Both the position numbers and the translations under genes were made by a program. A DNA stretch of 64,000 nt from Aliiroseovarius sp. M344 (lineage in GTDB: Bacteria; Pseudomonadota; Alphaproteobacteria; Rhodobacterales; Rhodobacteraceae), in assembly GCF_025140835.1 (NCBI RefSeq), contig NZ_CP081153.1, positions 1 to 64,000 on the forward strand. The letters are read 5' to 3'. Of the stretch, positions 19,305 through 27,495 are shown piece after piece (position 1 is the stretch's first letter; each line of letters starts with the position of its first letter). The notes below the pieces were generated by a model. It saw only the letters and a program-made list of their open reading frames with translations. It was not told the DNA's origin and ran no database searches.

Positions 19305-19359
19305 ACTTGAGCCCCAAAAACACGAGAGTGCGGCCCTGAACACGCAAGGAGGTCGCCCA

Positions 19360-19956
19360 ATGCCCCGCCAACCCCGCGCATGGCAACGTATGCTGTCCGG
19401 TCGTCGTCTGGATTTGCTGGACCCAACCCCGATGGACATCGAGATCGAGGACATCGCCCATGGCCTTGCATTTGTTGCGCGCTGGAACGGGCAGACCCAT
19501 GGTGATTTCCCCTATTCGGTCGCCGAACATTCGTTGCTGGTCGAAGCTCTTTATAGCCGAATGAACCCCAAAGCGCCGGTGAAATGGCGGTTGGCAGCCC
19601 TTCTTCATGACGCCCCAGAATATGTAATCGGCGACATGATCTCGCCTGTAAAATCGGCGGTTGGCCCTGCGTATGGAGAGCTGGACGACCGGCTGATGAC
19701 CGCTATCCACCTCAAGTTCGGCCTGCCTGCCAAACTGCCCGAAACAATCAAGAAGGCGATCAAAAAAGCCGATCGGGTTTCTGCATGGCTTGAAGCAACG
19801 CAGATTGCAGGTTTCGCCATCGCAGAATCCAACAAGTTCTTTGGCACCCCGGATCCCTCCCAAATTAAGGGGCTTTCCATTTCGTTGCGCCCGCCGGCAG
19901 AGGTACGGCGCGACTTCATGGCCCGCCACAATGCCCTGTTGGATCAGATGAAATGA
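19360..19956 (+). CDS. HD family phosphohydrolase (YfbR-like)
   Basis: A 198-residue HD-domain protein. The metal ligands are visible as H in SVAEHSLLV, HD in ALLHDAPEYVIGDMISPVK and D in KKADRVSAWLEA. This arrangement matches the 5'-deoxynucleotidase YfbR-like group, so hydrolysis of nucleotides is likely but not certain. AGGAGG precedes the ATG. The stop overlaps the GNAT gene as ATGA. Confidence 0.85.
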   Translation: MPRQPRAWQRMLSGRRLDLLDPTPMDIEIEDIAHGLAFVARWNGQTHGDFPYSVAEHSLLVEALYSRMNPKAPVKWRLAALLHDAPEYVIGDMISPVKSAVGPAYGELDDRLMTAIHLKFGLPAKLPETIKKAIKKADRVSAWLEATQIAGFAIAESNKFFGTPDPSQIKGLSISLRPPAEVRRDFMARHNALLDQMK

Positions 19957-20459
19957 TCACTCTGCGGCCAGCTCAACCGGCGGATGCCCAAGCGATGTGC
20001 GACCTGCTGAACCCAATTATCCGCGAGGGCTCCACGACGGCGCATCGATCCCTCTTCGATTCAGAGCGTATGCGATCCACCCATATTGACGCGCCGCTTT
20101 TGATCCGAACAACGTTGGCCTTTGACGGTGGTGATCTTTTGGGGTTTCAACTGCTGAAGTGGGCTGACCCGGCTTATGATGGGCCTGAAGCGCTGCCTGA
20201 GGGTTGGGCTGTTATCGCCAGCTTTGTCCGCGACGGTCTTCAGGGCCGCGGTCTTGGGCAACTGGTTTGGCGCGAAACATTGATTGCGGCCAAAGCTGCT
20301 AATGTGCAGGCAATTGATGCGAGTATTCGCACTGATAATGCGCCGGGACTAGCGTATTATTCGAAGCTTGGTTTCAGAGACTATTCCACTATAAAAGGCA
20401 TGAAATTGTCTGACGGAACTGTCATCGACAAGATACGCAAACGCTTCGATATCGCCTAA
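19953..20459 (+). CDS. GNAT family N-acetyltransferase
   Basis: A 168-residue acetyltransferase with the acetyl-CoA-binding pattern RDGLQGRGLGQLVWRETL and the C-terminal ASIRTDNAPGLAYYSKLGF. MITLRPAQPADAQAMCDLLN is the typical GNAT opening. It resembles phosphinothricin-type acetyltransferases in general, but the substrate cannot be named. It is coupled to the HD gene, and its stop codon shares bases with the convergent lipoprotein gene stop (CTAA). Confidence 0.87.
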   Translation: MITLRPAQPADAQAMCDLLNPIIREGSTTAHRSLFDSERMRSTHIDAPLLIRTTLAFDGGDLLGFQLLKWADPAYDGPEALPEGWAVIASFVRDGLQGRGLGQLVWRETLIAAKAANVQAIDASIRTDNAPGLAYYSKLGFRDYSTIKGMKLSDGTVIDKIRKRFDIA

Positions 20460-20797
20460 ACGCAAACCTGGCCCTGCTGGCCGCTGGTATTGCGCCAACC
20501 CACAAATCGTTCCTGCGTGAATGTCAAAACCAGATCGTCCCAACGCAATTGCCGATTTATACTCGCCGGGCAACCGTCAAGCGACAGTACTTCGTGACGG
20601 CCAAGCTCTCGGTCCAATGCGGGCAGGACGCCTTTCGGTGACCGCCCGAAGTCGATCCTTTTGCCGATCGGGTCAATCTGAAGCCCCGCCATGTCCGGGC
20701 GAATTGCGACGTTACTGCGTTGCTGAGTGGGGGACGGTCCCGGCGACACACAAGCCGACAGGCCGACGGCCACTGCAAGCGCAAGAAACCCCCGCAT
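20456..20797 (-). CDS. Small lipoprotein coupled to regA
   Basis: The 113-residue protein has a lipoprotein signal peptide with lipobox LSAC and the modified Cys at residue 16, so it is likely exported and membrane-anchored. The mature part shows no domain I recognise; two further cysteines (CPAS and the terminal QVCV) may form a disulphide. Its ATG overlaps the regA stop as TAATG, so it is probably made from the senC-regA transcript. Its function is unknown. Confidence 0.75.
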   Translation of the reverse strand: MRGFLALAVAVGLSACVSPGPSPTQQRSNVAIRPDMAGLQIDPIGKRIDFGRSPKGVLPALDRELGRHEVLSLDGCPASINRQLRWDDLVLTFTQERFVGWRNTSGQQGQVCV

Positions 20798-21351
20798 TAC
20801 TTTGGGCTTCGCTTTGCCAAAATACGTTGAAGTGTACGGCGGTGCATATTCAACCGGCGGGCTGTCTCGGATACGTTACGATCGCATAGCTCGTAAACCC
20901 GCTGGATATGCTCCCATCTTACGCGATCTGCCGACATGGGATTTTCCGGCGGCGGGGGTAGCCCGTCAGCCTTGGCCAACAGTGCGTTGGTGATATCATT
21001 GGCGTCAGCAGGCTTTGACAGATAATCGTTCGCCCCCAGTTTTACCGCCGCGACAGCGGTTGCAATGGCACCATAACCGGTCAGGACGACAATGCGCGCA
21101 TCCGGGCGTTTGTCACGAATGGTCTCAACAACATCCAGGCCGTTGCCATCGTCCAGTCGCAAATCGACGACCGCATAGGCTGGCGGACGGGCCGTCGCGA
21201 TGGCTTTGCCTGCGGCCACCGAACCAGCTGTTTCGGGTGCAAAGCCCCGTTTTTCCATCGCGCGGGCAAGGCGGCGCAAGAACGGCTCGTCATCATCCAC
21301 AAGAAGCAGGGTTGCGTCTTCACCGATCGCTTCAAGTTCCTGTGCCGTCAT
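20797..21351 (-). CDS. regA: Redox response regulator RegA/PrrA/ActR
   Basis: RegA is the DNA-binding partner of the RegB kinase, controlling photosynthesis, respiration, carbon and nitrogen fixation genes by redox state. The 184-residue protein has a receiver domain with the acidic pocket LVDDDEPF, the phospho-acceptor Asp in VVDLRLDDGNG, and K in YLSKPAD. A proline linker (PPPPENP) is followed by the Fis-type helix-turn-helix NVSETARRLNMHRRTLQRIL, which is almost invariant in this family. It is encoded downstream of senC and divergent from regB, the classical arrangement. Confidence 0.96.
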   Translation of the reverse strand: MTAQELEAIGEDATLLLVDDDEPFLRRLARAMEKRGFAPETAGSVAAGKAIATARPPAYAVVDLRLDDGNGLDVVETIRDKRPDARIVVLTGYGAIATAVAAVKLGANDYLSKPADANDITNALLAKADGLPPPPENPMSADRVRWEHIQRVYELCDRNVSETARRLNMHRRTLQRILAKRSPK

Positions 21352-21434
21352 CTGACCAACCTCCGGTTCGCGTCTTATTCAACTTTACCTATGCATTAAG
21401 CGCCGTAAGGTCAATTTATACGCGGCGTTACCCG

Positions 21435-22064
21435 CTATTCACCAGACGCATCGATAAAGCATCCCACGCGGTCTGCCATCGACTCTGGCGTTTCGTCGCG
21501 CTTAAAGAAATCGGCAAACCCGGTTTGCGGGAACATCAGATAGGTAAAGGTCGAGTGGTCCATCAGGTAGTATTCTTCCTGACCCTCTTCCGGCTCTTGT
21601 TTGCGAAAATAGGTCTTATAGGCTTGGCTGGCAGCCTTGACCTGTTCGGGCGTACCGGTAAGGCCAATCATATCTTCGTGCATATAACTGGTAAAATCCG
21701 CCAGTTGCTCTGGCGTGTCCCGCTCCGGATCAATCGAGATAAAGGCCGCTTGGACATCATAGCCACGATCCTGCAGCAACCGCATCGCTTCGGCATTGCG
21801 CGCATTGTCCAGCGGGCAAACATCCGGACAGAACGTATACCCAAAATAGACCAGTGTTGGTTTTGTGATCACATCTGTGTCTGTGACCAGCTTGCCAGTC
21901 TCGTCCATCAGCTCAAATGGCCCACCGATTGACGCGACACCAGTGCCGACCGCGCCCGCGCGGCATTGTGCGAACTGATCTGTTTGGCCCGTGGTGACAT
22001 ACCAGGTTGCGCCCAGCAATGCAGCAATGGCAACTGCCCCTGTAACGGCATAGACACGCATCAT
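21435..22064 (-). CDS. senC: SCO1/SenC copper-binding protein
   Basis: SenC/PrrC delivers copper to cytochrome oxidase and affects RegB signalling. The 209-residue protein has an N-terminal membrane anchor (about 7-24) and a periplasmic thioredoxin-like fold. The copper ligands are in FGYTFCPDVCPLDNA (CxxxC) and the distal His in LMDHSTFTYLM. It lies between regB and regA and is transcribed with regA, 83 bp apart. Confidence 0.95.
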   Translation of the reverse strand: MMRVYAVTGAVAIAALLGATWYVTTGQTDQFAQCRAGAVGTGVASIGGPFELMDETGKLVTDTDVITKPTLVYFGYTFCPDVCPLDNARNAEAMRLLQDRGYDVQAAFISIDPERDTPEQLADFTSYMHEDMIGLTGTPEQVKAASQAYKTYFRKQEPEEGQEEYYLMDHSTFTYLMFPQTGFADFFKRDETPESMADRVGCFIDASGE

Positions 22065-22156
22065 TGGCTTTCTCCTTTATCGGTTGCCGGCATTGATCCG
22101 ACTTTTGAGCAGGACTAACAAGGGATCAGAATGACGCAACCCAAAACAAGCAAGCG

Positions 22157-23584
22157 ATGGATCACATGATTGACAGCAACAGCGGGTTTCTAAGCCATCG
22201 CATGTTCCAGACTGCACCGGATATCCTGCCGGGTCGTTGGGTCCGGTTGCGCACGTTGATTGTTCTGCGCTGGGCGGCGATCTTCGGGCAGATATCGGCC
22301 ATCGTTGTTTCAACCTACGTTTTCTCGTTGCAGATTAACATCGGGTTGGCGGCGGTAGCTATCGGCTTGGCGATCATCGCCAATCTGGTGTCACTGACCA
22401 CTTTTCCCAAAAACGCCCGGCTGAACGAACGCCAGGTAACTTGGATGCTGCTGTTTGATACACTGCAGCTTGCCTTTATGGTATTTCTGACCGGCGGGCT
22501 TCACAATCCCTTCATGGTGTTAATCGTGGCGCCGGTTACGGTCGCGGCGACCGCCCTGTCGACCCGAGCCACCGTCATCGTCGGAAGTGTGGCAATTGCC
22601 GCCACGACAGCGGTGGCTGATTTCAACATTCCACTGCGCACTTTCACGGGTGCCGTCGTCCTCATGCCTGACTTGTTTGTATTCGGCATTTGGGTGGCTG
22701 TAGTGACATCAATTGGATTCGTGGGGCTATACACCCGCCGAGTTTCGTCAGAGATGCGGTCAATGTCCGAGGCGCTTTTGGCCACGCAAATGGCCCTGTC
22801 GCGGGAACAGAAGTTGACCGATCTTGGCGGTGTTATCGCAGCCGCCGCGCACGAACTTGGCACACCGCTTGCGACTATTAAGCTGGCTGCGTCGGAACTT
22901 GCCGATGAACTGGACGACCAAACTGATCTGCTTGAAGACGCGACCCTGATCGGTCAGCAGGCAGATCGTTGTCGCGATATTCTTCAATCCATGGGGCGTG
23001 CAGGCAAAGACGATATGCTGATGAAAAGCGTCCCCCTTGTTACCCTGCTTGAGGAGGCCGCCGAGCCCCATATCGACCGCGGTAAAGTGTTGGAGATCTC
23101 GGTGGTTTCGAAGCTGAACGACCCGTCAGACGAGCCGATCATCGAACGTCGACCCGAGATCATCCACGGGTTACGCAACCTGATCCAGAACGCTGTCGAT
23201 TTTGCCATGACCACAGTTTGGATCGAAATCGACTGGACTGCTGATGAGATCAAGCTGCGGATTATCGACGATGGGCGCGGGTATTCACCTCAGGTCATTG
23301 GCTGGATCGGCGACCCATTTATCCGTGGCAAGAAGCCTACTCAAGACAAGGGTCAGCGGCGCGAATACAAAGGAATGGGGCTTGGGCTGTTCATCGCGAA
23401 GACCTTGCTGGAGCGCACCGGCGCTCGGTTAAGTTTCGCAAACGGAACTGAACCTTATACCGGTCGCCCCCACCCTCGCGAAAAATCGGGAGCGATCGCA
23501 CAGGTCGTCTGGCCCCGGATTACGGATGGGATCGAGCTCAAGCCATCTGAGGGTGGGTTGGGCGAAAACATCCTGTTTGGATGA
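22157..23584 (+). CDS. regB: Redox sensor histidine kinase RegB/PrrB
   Basis: RegB senses the ubiquinone pool and cysteine redox state and phosphorylates RegA. The 475-residue protein has six N-terminal membrane segments (about 30-190), with the quinone-linked GGxxNPF motif seen as GGLHNPF. The H-box is AAAHELGTPLATIKLAASEL, and the redox-type Cys lies in QQADRCRDIL. The ATPase lobe follows, with NLIQNAVDFA, DDGRGYSP and GMGLGLFIAKTLLERTGA. An ATG three codons in (22166) is an alternative start. It is divergent from senC-regA. Confidence 0.96.
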   Translation: MDHMIDSNSGFLSHRMFQTAPDILPGRWVRLRTLIVLRWAAIFGQISAIVVSTYVFSLQINIGLAAVAIGLAIIANLVSLTTFPKNARLNERQVTWMLLFDTLQLAFMVFLTGGLHNPFMVLIVAPVTVAATALSTRATVIVGSVAIAATTAVADFNIPLRTFTGAVVLMPDLFVFGIWVAVVTSIGFVGLYTRRVSSEMRSMSEALLATQMALSREQKLTDLGGVIAAAAHELGTPLATIKLAASELADELDDQTDLLEDATLIGQQADRCRDILQSMGRAGKDDMLMKSVPLVTLLEEAAEPHIDRGKVLEISVVSKLNDPSDEPIIERRPEIIHGLRNLIQNAVDFAMTTVWIEIDWTADEIKLRIIDDGRGYSPQVIGWIGDPFIRGKKPTQDKGQRREYKGMGLGLFIAKTLLERTGARLSFANGTEPYTGRPHPREKSGAIAQVVWPRITDGIELKPSEGGLGENILFG

Positions 23585-23609
23585 GTCGCATGACACCGCG
23601 AGACCCAGA

Positions 23610-23624
23610 TTAAGCGTTCATTAA
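23610..23624 (+). promoter_or_regulatory. CtrA box upstream of the PAS (DivL-position) gene
   Basis: TTAA-GCGTTCA-TTAA followed by C gives a perfect TTAA-N7-TTAAC site, 62-76 bp upstream of the PAS gene start and 26 bp after the regB stop. No clean -10 element was found at the ideal spacing; the best candidate is GATTAC at 23634-23639. Confidence 0.65.
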
Positions 23625-23685
23625 CCAACAGGTGATTACCTAGGGGCCGACTGCCAAGCAGGGCGCGACAGGTGCGCCGAGGCAA

Positions 23686-25281
23686 ATGGGTGCGCAAATG
23701 TATAACACACTCCTTTCATTCGGGATTGTTCTCGTCGCTTTTTTGACGGCCTTCACCGCGTTGTTGGCTTTGTCAGTTGTCGAAATTCGTCGTCGGAAAA
23801 GCCTGCGTCAGGATGCCAAGGCCGCTGATGGATCCATGGTCTTTCTTTTTGATGACGAAGCCATCTGTGACGCAACCCCGGCCGCTCAACAGATGTTGCT
23901 GGCTGGCCGCCATACCGGCGCAAGTTCCGACTGGCAGCAATTTGCACAATTGCTTCAATCCCGCTTTCCGAACCTGACAGAACGCATGGGCGAGCTGGCC
24001 GATCTTGGCAGGCTTAGCCTGCTGTCGAAAGATGGCAGCAACCGGATCGACGCTGAATGGCGCGATGGCTTGGCCAAGATCGAGCTTGTCGACACTGAAA
24101 GCCACACCACCGCCAAAGCCATGGATCGGCTTAGCTTCGAAGCAATGCAGCACGAATTGGAAAGCCTGCGCGCGACGTCAGAACGCCTTCCCTTGATGGT
24201 GTGGCGCGAAGACGAGGGCGGCGCAATTACCTGGGCGAACAAGGCCTATCTGGATCTTGCCGAGAAAATGAGCGCGCCAGACGAGATCGCAACTTGGCCG
24301 CCGGTGAAGATTTTTCATCGGCGCCTACTTGTCGACGCCGAGGATCTGACCCAACCTGGGCGGGTTGCCGTTCAGTTGCCGGGTGATGAAACGCGCCATT
24401 GGTTCGACCTGCATGATGCACAATTGGGTCAAGATAGACTCTATACTGCCGTTCCTGCGGACGAGATTGTTCAGGCAGAAACGTCGCGCACCGAATTCAT
24501 CACCACTCTGACAAAGACATTCGCCCATCTGCCTATTGGGTTGGCAATTTTTAATCGGAAACGACAGCTGACCTTGTTCAACCCTGCGTTAACGGACCTG
24601 ATCGCACTACCTGTCGACTTTCTTGTCGCCAAGCCGCTCCTGTTCAGCTTCCTCGACCGCCTGCGTGAAAAGCGCATGATGCCTGAGCCAAAGGACTATA
24701 TCTCATGGCGGCAGCATATGTCCGACCTTGAAGCCGCCGCTGTGAACGGAACATATGAAGAAACATGGTCCCTGCCGACGGGGCAAACTTACCGCGTCAC
24801 CGGGCGGCCCCACCCTGACGGGGCCGTCGCGTTTCTATTTGAAGATATCAGTTCAGAAATTTCGCTTTCCCGTCGCTTCCGCTCCGAGTTGGAGATGGGT
24901 CAGGCCGCATTGGACTGCATCGACGATGCCCTCGCGATCTTCAGTGCGGGCGGCGTTTTATCTATGTCAAACAAGGCCTATAGCGCGCTTTGGGGTGTCG
25001 ATCCGTCTGTCACTTTGGCAGACATCCATCTGGGCGACGCTGTGAAAACATGGCGCCAAACCAGCCCTGACACACACATCTGGCAACAACTGAAAGAGTT
25101 CGTTGCAGCAAGCGGCGATCGCGAAGCATGGCGCGGGGAGATACCGCTGATAGATGGGCGACAGTTGATCTGTACGGTTACACCAATGATGCGGGGCGCG
25201 ACCATGGTGCGCTTTGGATCGACCCCGGTGCAGAACCAACCTGTCTTCAGCTCTGACAGGTTACTGACCGCCGAAGCATGA
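23686..25281 (+). CDS. Membrane-anchored multi-PAS protein, DivL-like position
   Basis: A 531-residue protein with one N-terminal membrane segment (about 6-28). PAS-like modules follow: one around 40-90, one around 165-250 (MVWREDEGGAITWANKAYL), one around 275-390 (LPIGLAIFNRKRQLTLFNPA) and a final one around 400-515 (IDDALAIFSAGGVLSMSNKA). No H-box or ATPase lobe is present, and only 41 bp remain before tsaE. Caulobacter divL, as I recall, precedes the same tsaE-amgK-murU-addB neighbours, so this is probably a kinase-less relative of DivL. A CtrA box lies upstream, which fits. Confidence 0.75.
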   Translation: MGAQMYNTLLSFGIVLVAFLTAFTALLALSVVEIRRRKSLRQDAKAADGSMVFLFDDEAICDATPAAQQMLLAGRHTGASSDWQQFAQLLQSRFPNLTERMGELADLGRLSLLSKDGSNRIDAEWRDGLAKIELVDTESHTTAKAMDRLSFEAMQHELESLRATSERLPLMVWREDEGGAITWANKAYLDLAEKMSAPDEIATWPPVKIFHRRLLVDAEDLTQPGRVAVQLPGDETRHWFDLHDAQLGQDRLYTAVPADEIVQAETSRTEFITTLTKTFAHLPIGLAIFNRKRQLTLFNPALTDLIALPVDFLVAKPLLFSFLDRLREKRMMPEPKDYISWRQHMSDLEAAAVNGTYEETWSLPTGQTYRVTGRPHPDGAVAFLFEDISSEISLSRRFRSELEMGQAALDCIDDALAIFSAGGVLSMSNKAYSALWGVDPSVTLADIHLGDAVKTWRQTSPDTHIWQQLKEFVAASGDREAWRGEIPLIDGRQLICTVTPMMRGATMVRFGSTPVQNQPVFSSDRLLTAEA

Positions 25282-25322
25282 TCGGGCTTGCGTCACCCTG
25301 ACAGAGCGATAAAACTCCTGCC

Positions 25323-25820
25323 ATGTCGCAGGCGTTTTCTCATCAAGTCCATTTTTCCACTGCCGACCAAACCCGCCAGTTTGCCGTTACCCTGTCAGAT
25401 CACCTGAAACCGGGCGACGTCGTTCTGTTGCAAGGTGAGATTGGCGCGGGGAAGACGCATCTTGCGCGCTCCCTCATTCAAGCCCGGCTGGCAAAAGTTG
25501 GGATCGAAGAAGATGTCCCATCGCCAACGTTCACGCTCGTTCAGACCTATAACGTTGGCACTGCCGAGATCTGGCACGCCGACCTGTATCGTCTGACCCA
25601 TCCGGACGAAATCGAGGAGCTTGGACTGACGCAAGCCTTTGACGACGCGATTTGCCTGATCGAATGGCCCGACCGTCTGGGGGAACTACAACCTGATAAC
25701 GCTCTGCTGATATCAATTGAATCAACCCCCGATTCCGACCAAGAAGACCATCGTGTGATCACATTTTCCGGAGACGCGGATATCTGGCGAGATCGTGTTC
25801 TCGACGCGTTGCCAGCATGA
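25323..25820 (+). CDS. tsaE: tRNA threonylcarbamoyladenosine ATPase TsaE
   Basis: TsaE is the small ATPase needed for t6A37 tRNA modification with TsaB and TsaD. The 165-residue protein has Walker A LLQGEIGAGKTHLARSLI and the family motif SPTFTLVQTY, then HADLYRL and CLIEWPDRLGEL. The stop overlaps the next gene as ATGA, beginning a coupled series that runs through addA. Confidence 0.95.
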   Translation: MSQAFSHQVHFSTADQTRQFAVTLSDHLKPGDVVLLQGEIGAGKTHLARSLIQARLAKVGIEEDVPSPTFTLVQTYNVGTAEIWHADLYRLTHPDEIEELGLTQAFDDAICLIEWPDRLGELQPDNALLISIESTPDSDQEDHRVITFSGDADIWRDRVLDALPA

Positions 25821-26830
25821 GCGCCCGGACCGAACTCAAGTCGGATTTCCTGACCGCCGCTGGCTGGCCAAATGCCGCTACCTCGCCAATCACCGGCGAT
25901 GCGTCGTCACGCTCATATCAGAGACTAATGAACCCGGAAACGCAAGAAACTGCCGTTTTAATGGACGCTCCACCCGATCATGCCGGGTCGAGCGCACCCT
26001 TTGTCGCGGTTGCGTCCTACTTAGCCGGCACCGGCTTGTCCGCTCCGACCATTTTTGCGCATGATCTAGATCACGGGTTTTTGCTGTTGGAAGATTTTGG
26101 AGATAATCTTTTTTCAGATGTGATCACAAAATCCCCAATGTCAGAGCGGCCGCTGTACGAAGCCGCGATTCACGTCATTTGCCACCTGCAAGACCACCCC
26201 AATCCTGACCTGCCCCGCTTTGATGCCGTCCGCATGGCGCAAGCATGTGATCTGGCCTTTCTGCATTATCGGCCAATTCCGGCAACGCATCTGGATGACG
26301 ATGCCCAACGCGCAATCGAGCAACTGTCCGATCAGTTGTCGCAGCTTGACGACTTCAGCAGGGTTTCATTGCGCGATTTCCATGCGCAGAATCTGATGTG
26401 GTTGTCAGAGAGAGCAGGCCTTGCCCGTGTTGGGTTGCTGGACTTTCAAGACGCCGTGCAAACCCATCCGTCATATGACCTGATGTCGCTGGTCAAGGAC
26501 GCGCGGCGTGATGTTTCACCTGAACTCGCTGATCACCTCATACAGCTGTTCTGCCAGATCAGAAGTTATGATGAAACGACGTTCCGTGCCGAGGCCGCTT
26601 TGATCTCGGCCCAGCGCAATCTGCGCATTCTTGGTATTTTTGCCCGCCTGTCGCGCAACATGAGCAAGCCGCATTATATCGACATGGTTCCGCGCGTCTG
26701 GACCCACCTTCAGACCGATCTCGCGCATCCTGCCCTTGCCAAATTACGCCGTACATTGAACGGTATTTTACCGGAACCAACCCCGGACTTACTGAACAGA
26801 CTAAGGACGCCATGCCAAACTCAGTCATGA
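25817..26830 (+). CDS. amgK: N-acetylmuramate/N-acetylglucosamine kinase AmgK-like
   Basis: A 337-residue aminoglycoside-phosphotransferase-fold kinase. The catalytic loop SLRDFHAQNLMWL and the metal-binding LLDFQDAVQTHPSYDLMSLV are clear; ITGDASSRSYQRL is near the N-terminus. Followed by a MurU-type nucleotidyltransferase, it fits AmgK, which phosphorylates MurNAc at C1 in the cell-wall recycling route that bypasses de novo UDP-MurNAc synthesis and gives fosfomycin tolerance. The gene overlaps tsaE by 4 nt and murU by 19 nt. Confidence 0.87.
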   Translation: MSARTELKSDFLTAAGWPNAATSPITGDASSRSYQRLMNPETQETAVLMDAPPDHAGSSAPFVAVASYLAGTGLSAPTIFAHDLDHGFLLLEDFGDNLFSDVITKSPMSERPLYEAAIHVICHLQDHPNPDLPRFDAVRMAQACDLAFLHYRPIPATHLDDDAQRAIEQLSDQLSQLDDFSRVSLRDFHAQNLMWLSERAGLARVGLLDFQDAVQTHPSYDLMSLVKDARRDVSPELADHLIQLFCQIRSYDETTFRAEAALISAQRNLRILGIFARLSRNMSKPHYIDMVPRVWTHLQTDLAHPALAKLRRTLNGILPEPTPDLLNRLRTPCQTQS

Positions 26831-27495
26831 TATTTGCGGCAGGCCGCGGCACGCGAATGGGTGCCTTGACCCAGACAATGCCAAAGCCGTTGATCCCGGT
26901 GGCCGGCAAGCCTTTAATTGACTATGCGCTAGCGCTCGTTGACGACAGCCCGATTGAACGGACCATCGTCAATTTGCACCACCTAGGGGATCAGTTGATT
27001 GATCACTTAGCCGATCGTGACGTTGTCTTTTCCCATGAGGCCGCTCAGCTTCTTGAGACCGGCGGGGGCTTAAAAAAGGCTCTAACGCTGCTTAACCAAG
27101 ACGATGTTGTGACGTTGAACTCCGACGCCGTTTGGGCCGGTCCGAACCCCATACAGGCGGTTCTGGACGCGTGGGATCCCGACCGGATGGATGCGCTACT
27201 GATGCTTGTCGCGCCGCAAAACACCGTTGGTCACAAGGGCAAGGGTGATTTCCTGATGGCTCCCGACGGGCTGCTGCGCCGGGGTGCAGGACTGACATAT
27301 ACCGGATGCCAGATCATCAAAACCGACCCCGTCGCGAGTGTGACCGAGGATGTTTTCTCGCTCAACCTCGTGTGGGATCGGTTGTTGGCTAGTAATCGCG
27401 TTTACGGCATCGAATATGCAGGTCAATGGTGCGATGTTGGACATCCCGAAGGGATCACCCTTGCTGAAACAATGCTGAGGGATAATCGTGTTTGA
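26812..27495 (+). CDS. murU: N-acetylmuramate-1-phosphate uridylyltransferase MurU-like
   Basis: A 227-residue sugar-phosphate nucleotidyltransferase. The signature FAAGRGTRMGALTQTMPKPL is the nucleotide-binding loop, and VVTLNSDAVW carries the metal Asp. QWCDVGHPEGI near the end is typical of MurU/RmlA-like enzymes. With AmgK it would convert recycled MurNAc to UDP-MurNAc. Older annotations call such proteins mannose-1-phosphate guanylyltransferases; the amgK linkage favours MurU. It overlaps addB by 8 nt. Confidence 0.87.
   Translation: MPNSVMIFAAGRGTRMGALTQTMPKPLIPVAGKPLIDYALALVDDSPIERTIVNLHHLGDQLIDHLADRDVVFSHEAAQLLETGGGLKKALTLLNQDDVVTLNSDAVWAGPNPIQAVLDAWDPDRMDALLMLVAPQNTVGHKGKGDFLMAPDGLLRRGAGLTYTGCQIIKTDPVASVTEDVFSLNLVWDRLLASNRVYGIEYAGQWCDVGHPEGITLAETMLRDNRV

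Noticed and set aside
19224..19330. SAH or SAM/SAH riboswitch before ahcY
   Set aside because: The conserved cores of these riboswitches as I know them are not visible; only two short inverted repeats are seen. A covariance-model search (Rfam SAH and SAM/SAH models) would settle it.
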